A DNA stretch of 64,000 nucleotides from Chondrilla cf. caribensis (taxonomy: Eukaryota; Porifera; Demospongiae; Chondrillida; Chondrillidae), in the NCBI GenBank assembly GCA_964020155.1, contig OZ026551.1:2183518-2247517 (forward strand), read 5' to 3'. Each line of letters starts with the position of its first letter. The first letter of the stretch is position 1. Made by a program: the position numbers and the translations under genes. Shown here piece after piece: positions 1 through 12,400 of the stretch. Under the pieces are notes generated by a model, which worked only from the letters and a program-made list of their open reading frames with translations, was not told the origin of the DNA and did not search any database.

Positions 1-54
1 ATAAACAGGTCAATTCGTATACTCTAAATATTTAATCCATTTGCAAAAGCTCAA

Positions 55-1375
<1,321 letters not shown>

Positions 1376-3130
1376 CCAGCTACATTAAGGGAAGTTGATG
1401 CTGTATGGGGGAATATTTGTAGGAATTTTTGTTGGTGAATTTGAAGAGCTGATTATGTAATTGCTTACATTATGTAAGACAAATTATTACTTACAAAAAT
1501 AGTATGACATTGTGGGTGTTTTTCCCTTGTAATAATTAACCAATTATTACTAATAAATATTCAGGATATTTGATCTCCTGGCTCACGGGAAATGGTACAT
1601 ACAAAATATCATTATAACAACTGAATTATAAGCCACCAGTCACATTGGTCATAATTCCTGCTGAATGGTATACACTCACAAGCCACATGAAGGACCACAC
1701 CAATGAACAACCTCCACCAGTACTAGTTACAAACCGGAAGACACTAATTTGCTAAGAAACAGTCAACTACAGGCACACGCTTGATGGCACGGCAGACCCA
1801 GGCTTGATCATGACTCTGTTTGCATTATGACATGGTTAGCTTTGCCGGCTACATAACAATGTTATGTGCAATGCAGCATTGGAACACAGAAGAAACCATC
1901 TCCAATGTCTGCACAAATTAACATGTATACACCATACCCATTGCGAATAAAATGTAATCTATGCCATATGGAACCAACACCCGGTAGCAGATGGTTAGCA
2001 GGAAATATATGATATATTATAGCAGAAGGAGGTGTACGAACAAGTAGGACAACAATTATTATTTGTATGGCGACACGCAATCATGCATGTATGAATGCAT
2101 GCACGCACACGTACACAAAAGTAAGAGTTGAGTGAATATAGCAGAGTGGGGGAGAGAATGCAAGTACTTAACACTGATATCCAAATGACAACCTTGTCAT
2201 AACCTTGTTGTGCAAGGAGATCTGAAGTGCACTCATGTTTGTACTGCTGTACAATTTCATGTACACAATCTTGTATAACCTTGTGAAACTGTAAGCCTAG
2301 GCAATCAATTACAACATACACACTACCATGATACCTAGTACACCAACTGCATCCTTGTACACAACTGCATCATTTCCTTTTGAGAACACAATACCATGTT
2401 ACAGACACATGAGCTCAATACAAGGCTATCCAGACAGGAAGTCACATTGTCACACTATTATTTAGAAACACATAATCGGTTGTATATTTTAAGTTAAGCA
2501 ATAAATGGCCTTCCAATAGATCAATGTGACAAAGGAAAACACAGAATACAATTTAGGTGACAGTGACAAGTGTTGTAAAGAATATTACAATTTATTCACC
2601 AAATTAACTAATAGAAAGTTCCATGGCAGTCAGAGTTCATTCACCTAATCTATAATCTTATCTGTGTGCTAGTCTAAGAGCAATAGTAACTGTTAAAATA
2701 GTTTAGTTGCCGTGCCTCAAGTGCAGTGGGAGAACATTCAGTGAAGCAATACACGACATCAATTGTATCAAAGTATTCTGAGACATGTTCAACCCTTGAA
2801 GGACTACATCGGACGAACCCACAGCGGCTACATCGGACGGACCTACAAGCATGTACAAAGCTAATTAATTAACGTTATAGAACATTCTGGGTCTAATACA
2901 CTCATGTACAAGAAGCTAAGCAACTTGAAGGAAGGGGAGTAGCTACTAGGTGATTTAAAAAATTAAAAATGCCAGGTGTGGTAAAACTTCGCGCATAACT
3001 TCCTGGACCCATCCCAGGTCAGTTCAAACCTGTGCATGGTGCTACTGTAGCGACAATAGAAATGTCAAACCAGACTAATTAAAGCTAGAAGCGTACAGAA
3101 CTAACTTGTCGTTTACAATAGCCACTAAAA
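1376..3130. other. Intergenic stretch with no recognisable gene
   Basis: AT-rich, with scattered ACACCCA/AACAACC minisatellite-like words at about 1690-1740. Short open frames here show no family resemblance. A two-copy tandem repeat of about 23 bp (CTACATCGGACGRACC core) lies at about 2803-2848, some 480 bp upstream of the first NLR exon. Confidence 0.5.
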
Positions 3131-3331
3131 TCACTAGATCTAGATTCGTTTGGAAATCACATCTTCTCTTTGTAGCGATATAGAATTGTTTCTCCACTTG
3201 GCCGTCGAGTGTCTATGATTTGGCGGATCACAGTAGCCTGAATAGTCTCGCTTAGCCAGTCTCTTTCCCGTTAAAATTCATCAGTTTGCGTTTTGTAGTC
3301 GGACTACGCCAGACTGTGTCTACTTGTAATA

Positions 3332-3469
3332 ATGGCTGAAATGTTCCTTTCTCCCAGTGTTGTTTGTACCATCTTGATCGGTTTCGCTGGACTTGTGGCT
3401 TTTGGTGTATTAGCACGTTTACTAAGAAGGAAGGAAAAGAAGAAAACAAATGCTGCGGAGACATCAAAG
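3332..3469 (+). CDS. NLR gene 1, putative exon 1: hydrophobic N-terminal segment
   Basis: Starts ATGGCTGAAATG in reasonable Kozak context (taataATGG). It encodes MAEMFLSPS followed by about 20 hydrophobic residues (VVCTILIGFAGLVAFGVLA) and a basic RLLRRKEKKK stop-transfer-like stretch. A phase-0 donor (AAG|GTACCA) is weak. Without splicing, the frame runs on to a stop at 3503-3505, giving a 57-aa single-pass membrane microprotein. So this is either an NLR membrane-anchor exon or an independent small gene or upstream ORF; I cannot decide between these. Confidence 0.45.
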
Positions 3470-6400
3470 GTACCACCTGAGCCAGAGGCTTCATTGTCAC
3501 TTTAGAAAAAGATAGAACGGGTAATTTGGGTCACGGTTATTTTGAGACACCCGAATTTCAACTGACTAAGTGCTGAGCTATTGATTCGAATTCGCGTCTA
3601 AGACATTTTTGTAGTTTTTCACTAATATTATCCATTGTAGCTATCTCCGTGCTCATTTCAGTTTACGTGCCTTTCTTCCTGGACCCAGCTAAGTGACATG
3701 TCCACCATTAAAGATGAAGATCTGTTGAAAGGCTGTCCTGAGCTACTGACTGAGGACCACGATGGTTCTCCTGACGAGAAGTGTCCATCTGTGACGGAAG
3801 AGAGTGTTGAAGAAACTGCTGAAGAAAGAGTGGAAGTTACCCAGTCGTTTAATTCTTCCAAGCAAGGTTCATGTGTGTATGTTGTTCGACTTGTAGTGTT
3901 TGTGCATAGACACTCTACGTAGTTTAGAGTGTCTATGGTTTGTGTATGAGATAGGGCTTTCATGTTGCTCCCTTGTTCACTGTTACTGACGTTGTAGGTG
4001 ACAGGAAATTGGTCCGATTATTTAATGGAAAGGCCTGCATAGTTTATAACTATAGGGCAAGTGTATCTATCCGTTTGTCTACCTGCCATTAGAGGTGCAC
4101 CGATGTAGGATTTCTAAAATTGCATCTACTAACAGATAAAATAAGGCCAAAATAGCCCAATACCAATGGCCAACCCGATATAGGAATTGCTGGATATACT
4201 CCTGCGAGAATACATAAACACTGCTCAGATCACAAATAATGAATCGAGTCCTAATTCAATGACTTTAAGATTACCAGAATGAGCAATCTTGTCTTGCATG
4301 TTCTCATACTGTCGTAAACTCTAATAAAAATGACAGACACATGAAAAGAAATTCAATATATTATTATGTGAAGTTTACTAAATTAAATGGCTATATCAGC
4401 AAATTACAACTGATGCCGATATGGTTTCTGGGATGTATGCTGGGTCAGTAATCCTCAGTAACGACACTCAATTATATCCCATAGTACCGGACAACTTATG
4501 GACCTGCATGATCTCGACCACCACTGATAGTCACTTCAGCTGTTTCTGTTGTTGTGCTGTATAATGATCTGATAGATGATCTCCAACCATCTTCACACTT
4601 AACTGAGCTTGTTACATCTTATTCGAATGTAGGCCGTAGTAGAAAGAGGCAAGATCACCCTTGTTCTAGTTTAAATCTACGAAGCAAGTGTTCTAGGGAG
4701 AACAATGACATTGATGGTGAGTACGGTGTGCCATCTATAGCCCATCCCAAATAGTTCCTCCACTTGTCCTATCAGTAAGTCTAATAAACCCTGACCAAGA
4801 CTGTAAATGTACCTTTTAAAGTGAACTGGAAGAGAGGTTCCACAACTTGACAATGAGATGGACACATGCCAGTTACCCCCTCACTATCTAAAAAGCTACA
4901 TTCTGTGTGTTCGACACTTATCTATTTGATATACTTGGTATGTACTGTATCAATGTATGATATGACCAATGCATGTGCACTTGTACACAAACAATGTACT
5001 GTGTGGAAAGATTCATTGACTTCCACAGTTCTTTCCACACACATGCAATCCAGTCCAGACCACATTGCAGAAACGTTATGCCTATCTGAGGGAAAACTTA
5101 CCCATTGACAATGAGTTGGCAGCAAAGCTGTTTGGATGGGAGCCACAGCTGTTGGACAGAGTACACTTTGATGAAATCAGAGCTCTAAATGGGAACGGGA
5201 AACATTCTGAAGCATTTGAAAAATGGTACCAATTTGCTGCATCATGGTATACCAAGGAGAGACTAAAACATTTTTGTGAGTGTCTGAAAGAGTTAGGGAA
5301 GTCTGCCAAGCCAAAGCTGATTGAAGTAGCCAAGGAGATAAGGAAGCTATTGAGAGGTAATTGGTATGAAGTATTGACTGTGTTTTACAGGTACTGACGA
5401 GTACAGGCATACCTGTTCTCCATGGAGTGTCCTAAGGGGATTGGTGTTTCGTTTTAGGCCTTTCTTCTAGAATTCGAACGATATCGTACTATCCTGGCCC
5501 GTACTTGAAATGCGCCATTTTCATGACACGTTTACGGATGAATACGCCCATAGGGCAGGTAATTCAGCTAGTATTTTATAATTGTCAAGTTCAGCATCTC
5601 ACTGACTAAAGGGCCCTTCCCGGTTTGTGGTTATTGGTTGACAAGGGTACAGGTACTTCCATTCTACACCCATTGGTAATTCAGTTTTGCCATTGAAATC
5701 ACACATTGTGATATTTATGTACAACATTTGACATGACAGTATACACTTTTATTGGGATTAACACTCTCATTTTTCCTGTATTATTAGGATCCCCCAGCAC
5801 TCATGATTTACCAGGTCCTGCTGACAGACCACAGGACAAAGCACACAAAGTGAGTTAGTATCTGACCTCATTGTCCATAGTTCCAAGCAGCACAGTAGTC
5901 CTTTATACTCGATTCCAGCATGGATGGTATACTTAGAGATCTGCTATGCACTAGTAGTGTACGGTACTAATCATATAAAACTGAACGTTCTACGGGTACG
6001 GAACGGGCGTAGCCGTACCCGTTCTGCACCCGTTCCCACTAAACGGGAACGGCCGTTTAGTAGGCGTTTCATCGAACTTGACGATTGCAAAAAATGTACA
6101 CCTACGTAGTGATACCTAGAGTAACACCTACGTATCTCCTTTTCATCGTGTTATAGTTCGTTAGAAGACGGTTTATTCGAGTTCGCATTGGCATTGGCAT
6201 CTTATTTTACGTGGGGACCCCTTTAGCCTGAGGCTACTTTTCAAGGGGCCCACGAATCACTAGTGTACAACAATCACACTTACATAGTTTAATTATTAGT
6301 CTATCTATCTATTAATCAAAGTTAATCAAAGTTAATCAAAGTTTGGTGGCTTCTTCATTTCTTTGTCCCTGAGTTACGTGAAGCAGGGAATTCTCTTTTG

Positions 6401-9400
6401 TCATAGTTCGAGAAAAAGCTACGCAGAAGACTACGAAACAACCGCGGTCGAACTCTAACAACTACTTAAGAGCGAATCGTATGGCGCCTCGCTATCCACG
6501 ATACTCCGAGGAACACTCATGACGGGAGAAGAACGTACGTACGTACGTAGAAAGCTCGTTTCAAAATAGCACTTCACTATAAAAATTAACGCGTACGTAA
6601 CAATAATAAATGATAACACGAGGTGTCGATTACGGTCAGAACGGGCGTTTTCACACTACGGGTACGCCCGTAGAACGTTCAGTTTTGTATGATTAGTACC
6701 GTATGTTAGGAATTCACTTGTTTGCATACGTGGTCATGTTATGTAAACTCACCCTGGGCTATGTTATTACAGCTGTAGACTTGGGGTCTCCATGCATCAC
6801 ACTGTAATCCTACATTCCCATACCAACTGTATATGCTGCATATCAGGTTTATATGTATGTACTGTTTTTTGTGTGGTTGGGTCAAGATCAAAGGACAGTG
6901 TGCATTGGAGGTATATACTACACATATCCTTCCAATTAACTCCAAAAAGGGTACACAATGAAATAAAATACCCACCTGTAGACATGACAATGTGAACTCA
7001 TTTGAACACACAATTTTGTACAAGACAGACAGGAGCGTACATAAAGTTTAGTTGATTAATGCCGTGTGTTTCTTGAGGAATGGAAGGAATTATTAATAAT
7101 ATACAGAATAAAGACAAAAATAGAACAATTTGATGGAGCATTTCATATTTGTTTGTACGAAAATCTGTATTTTGGCATCATGGTTACTGTAATAATAATG
7201 TCATGTACCATCACCATGAATTATGTTCCATTTGTCCTTTTTACAGTACACATCAGAACTGTGTATGAGATACAAGGAGCACCTTGAAGCACGCTATGGG
7301 CAGATGAAGATGGTGGAGGACACCTGGCTGATTCAGAACAACAAACAGCTACCTTACATTCAACTGTGTTTCCTTGAGGCCGAGGAAGAGTTCAACATCA
7401 AGGATAGCCGTCCAATAGCACTGGGTTTTCATAATACCTACAGCAGTCTGACCAGGGAGTCCAATCGCTATGTTCCCATCAGCACCCGAGATATTCTGAG
7501 TTACAATCCTGGTGAGCAAGAGCGTAAGATTGTCTTGCTGGAGGGAGCTCCCGGATCTGGGAAGTCAACCACTGCGCGATACCTCTGCAAGGAATATGCA
7601 GCGGGGAGGATCCCAGAATATGAACTGGTCATCATGGTTTATCTCCGCCTGTTGCCAAGAGCAGGATGTACCAGCTTCAGTGACCTCATACCTCACCCAG
7701 GATCCCTCCAGCAGCCTGACATACAAAAGCTTTTTGAGGAGTTTTCCGAAGGAAGGGGAATTCTGCTCCTCTTGGAAGGATGGGATGAGCGTCCCCAAAA
7801 CTGCTCCTTCCTGGACAGCATCATCAATGGTGATGAGCTCCCAGCATCCTCTGTGCTCATAACCTCACGCCATGCTTCAGCTGAATGTTTGTATCAAAAA
7901 GTAAATCGAAGAATAGAGATTGCCCCCTTCTCCATCGAGCAGAAAAAAGAATTCGTGAACAACTACTTCCACAATGACGAGAAGTCCTCTCTCCTCATTA
8001 ATCTCCTTTCCCAGCGTCCTGATTTGTCCAACCTCTGCATGTATCCAATGGTGCTGTCTATGGCCTGCTTTGTGTATCAAACAGTCGGTTCACTCTCTTC
8101 CACTGTGACTGAAGTGTACTTGAATTTCCTAGTCTTGGCAAGCAACCGCTACCTAAAGGAGAGGGTGAATGTGCAAGATCGTGTTTCCTCCATTGAAGAC
8201 ATCTTCAACAGTCCTCACTTTGAGGACTTCCGCAACATGGCAAAGCTAGCCCTGGAAGGAGTGAGGAAAAACCAGTTTGTCTTCAGCGATGATGACCTTC
8301 GACATCTTGGGATCAAGCTCCCCACTAGTGGATACAACCTTCTGCTGAGCTGCAGTCAATTGGATGCCATGGGCGTGGAGAGAGGCAGCCATCACTATCT
8401 CCACTCATCGGTTCAATCCTGTCTCGCGGCATTGGAACTAAACCTCCTAGACAAAGTGGAACAGATCAGGGTTCTTCAGAAATGTGCTCCAGACATATCC
8501 AAGAAGCCATACCCTCAACGTTTGCAGCAGTACTTGGATCACTTATCAGAGGGTCCAGTCAAGCAGCGTGAAATGGATGCAATTGACTGTGTGCGTAGTG
8601 ATGCTGAAGATGCTACCAAGGATCAGCGTCTGTTGTTATACCAATTCTTTGCAGGCATCACAAAGCTATCAGATCAAGAGATCTCTTCCAAATTGATGGA
8701 GGAGCTAATGAGGGATAGCTCCATGTGGCATAAGTCAACCATACCCATTATTCTGTTTGAAAGCAACAACCTGAAGGTAACTAAGGAAGCCATGTCTGAA
8801 GCATCCTTAGCCCACCTTAAACTTCTTCGTTGTGATAACTACCTCCTCCACTGTACTGGTTGGTGCATGGCTCAAACTGAGAGGGAGATTGAAGCATTCA
8901 CTGTAAACCTTTCGCCAAATGTCCAGCTTCATCACTTCTTCAATCACTATCCCCCTCGTGACCTGTGCTCATTGCACACTCTGCATCTACGAGGAACAAT
9001 TATAGCCAGTTCAGGTAAGATTCACCATGCAGCTGTTCATACCCAAGTGACTTGTCACTCCTTTGGGTTATTTCAGTCAGTTATTCCGCTAACCAACCTA
9101 CTGTATTGATTATAGAAGTACAGTAGGTTAGTAGTTTACTATGTTACCAAGTGCATGTAGTCTGCTTGTACCTGCAGACTACTTACGAGGACTTGCATTG
9201 ATTAGCACTCATCTACATCCAAGAATAACACAATTATCACTAATTTACACTATAGCAGGCAAACTGCTCAATGAATGGCTGAGTCACATTTATTGCTTGA
9301 ATTGTGAAAGTTATGAACAAAGCTTGTTAGAAATATTGAATGAAAACAGAGTGTCAATTGCTGTGAGTACTCATGCGGGAATATGTCCCATACAATGTGT

Positions 9401-12400
9401 CTTTGAGTATTCGACCAGATTCTTGAGTTGGATGTGTTAATTACTGCAAGTACTCATGCGTGTACTCTCGAAACTCCCATGCTTAGTCCGCATGTAGCTT
9501 GCACCTTTATGGTAAAGTAATTTTTATTAGTACTATACATCATATCCATATTTCTCAATAGACTTGTCATCAATTAATAATTTTCTCGAGAGGTGCCCGA
9601 AGTTAAGAAACCTGTACTTGAGGTTCTCTGTTGATAACAGTAAAGGATCAGCAGAGGTAATAAACACTTGTATGTATTCTGTATTTTTGTATTCAATGTC
9701 ACACATTTTTCATAGTTTCATGCAAGCTAGCATGTCACATAGTTATTTCCGTGTTGTGGTAATCCATTCGACTGCATTTTGCGGGGCATAAGTTGCAACT
9801 TTTCTGCCCAAATTTTCAACTGGATGTGACTCATACACTGTACATATGTCATGTGCATGGCCATACGTATGGATAGTAATAACTGTTTATGTTTGTTTAC
9901 ACAATGCAAAATGGAAGGTACATATATGAGTAATTATGCGGAAGTGAAGCGATAATTGAAGCTGCAAAGCCAACATAAACTTTATAGTTAATAAGGCTTG
10001 CCAAAGGAAATCAGCAGTGGCAGCAGTGTATATACGTAGGTGCCAAATATTCATATGTACCAATGAATATTATTGGAGGAATCTTGTCAGCAGCTGTAAT
10101 GTCTCTTGAATGGTTTACTACAAAGCAAAAAGAACTTTTGCTCTTTCTGAACAATGGTCATGATTCTGTACTGGAATGGGCAAAGTGGCGAATTCAGTGT
10201 TTCATGCAAGGATACGGAAGCTTATCATTCAGTATCTGAAGTATTTTCTTTGTATTCAATACATTGGTAAAATGGCAATTTCCAAACAATAGATACCTTC
10301 TCTAAGCATGCATATGTCACATACATACGAGTCCATGTAAAACGTTTTTCAATTCATGTATACTGCATTAGTGGAAAAAAGATAACCATTCCATAATGCA
10401 GAGAACTTGGAATTTGCCAATTGTAATATCTTCAACAAAGTGCTGAGGTGGCAGTCCTACAATACATTGAAATTGTGTTGATAGCTCATTTATTGTTTGT
10501 CATATGCCATCCATAAAGTAGTTACTGTAACCTGTTTCCCACTTGAAATCTGGTACTGCTAGCACCAAGTTGTAGTTATTGTTGTTTTTTATTCTAATTT
10601 TGGATTCGCTCAATGTCGTAAACAGAATAGGAACTTTGTTTGCAACTCCATCTATTGTATTATTTCTTGTTTTCAGGAATATTTATCAAGTATGGAAAAA
10701 TTGTCCAGCCTGATTACTGCTTTGCCTGATTTGCAAGAATTGTTGCTTGGACAGTTTCATGGTCCACTCACCAAAAGGTTGACTGAGAAAGTCCTAACAT
10801 CAATTTCCAACAGCAATGTGGGTGTACTCCTTATGAGGTCCTCTTCCCCACGTCTTCTCCAAAATGCTTTGTTACACACCACCAAGATGAATTCGCTACA
10901 CGCCTTGAATCTTTCCTATTTCTCAAGTCAGGTGAGTCACATGTGTTCTTTTTGACACTTATTATAACCAAGTAATTGTACTTCAAAAAACACATCTCCA
11001 TAGTAATGTGACAATATGTGGAATAAATAATATGCCAAACCTATTCACATGTAGTAGTGTTGTTTAGGAATATCTCAGATGCATTCAGTTTAGGATTATT
11101 TGACCAGAACAAAACTAACATTTATGTACAGTTTGTAAACTGTTTATACAATGGTGCAAGCAAGTGAAAAGTGTCCTTAGCCATTGTTGACCCAATGTTT
11201 AGAAGTTATCAAAACAGACAAATACCTTTATTTAATTAACTTGCTTATCTGGTAATAAAGAATAAATCTGCCTGTTGTCTGTAATAACATAGTGCTGGGC
11301 AACTCAACCCAAGATCTGTGGCGCATAAATAGCAGCTGCTATGATCTCAATGATAGTGCCATCATCTGCAGTGTGAGAATTGGCCATGTAACAATAGCAA
11401 AAAATGCATCTGACAAACAATTAATTCCATTTATAAAACTTGTGGGGCTGCCGATAAGAATATTTGCAGCAGATTAGCATTCGGCAAAGCTGTTGCACTC
11501 AAATTCCAGCCCACTTTTTTAATTCAGGGCATTTTGAAACCAGACTTCTTTTATAATATAAATTCACTGTAGTGGTTGCACATATGAACACATATTAATA
11601 TTACATCGACCGTAGCGCAATTAGCTGTTGTGGTTAGGCCCTAAAATCGCCTCAAGGCCCAATTAACTAGTTCACTAAGGTGTTACGTCTTTAAAATTAG
11701 TAAAATCACTCAGAGTACATAACAAAAACTGAATAATGTGTGAATATTTCACCGTGATTTTCACAGGTAAAATTGTTTCAGATCATATACTTATATAGAT
11801 GATTTATGAAATATAAAATCATCAAAAATTAATACTGTACTTAATTATTGTTATCAGGATGATGCTGTTTTTGATGATGAAAAATGGACAGAAATTGATG
11901 ACACACTGCCAGAAACTAAGTTGAGGAAGTTGTACATAGCTAGCTATTCCTCTTCAAACGTTGGTGCTGTGTTCATGCAACACATAGCTAAAGCTGCATC
12001 TCGGAGACAAAAGAAAGACTTAATGACCATAGTGTTTGATACAGTAGAACCAGGTGAGTTATTTCTGTTACATGTAGGAAATTATCAGGTTTTGAGTATA
12101 TTACATATAACATAAGGTCCATATTCTACTGGGTATAAGTTGCATCTTTTATGTATAAATGTAGCACCCTGCAGTATACTTGGTGCAACTTCTACACTGG
12201 ATGTGTCATGTGGCATAATCCTATGAATTAGCTGTTCTTTGTATACATATATAAATTGGTGGATATGAGTAATAACACCAAAGTGAAGCAACAATTAAAA
12301 CTACAGAACCAAATTGCAGCTTTGGATAATAGTGTTTACTAAAGGGAAAGGAGCTAGGGCACCAGTATATACGTTTTGAGTCTGTCAGAATGCTGTTCGT

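Noticed and set aside
7512..7862. Overlapping frames inside the NACHT exons (7512-7862, 38580-38936 plus; 7565-7798, 38633-38872 minus)
   Set aside because: Present in both paralogs only because the NACHT DNA is nearly identical; the NACHT frame explains the conservation.
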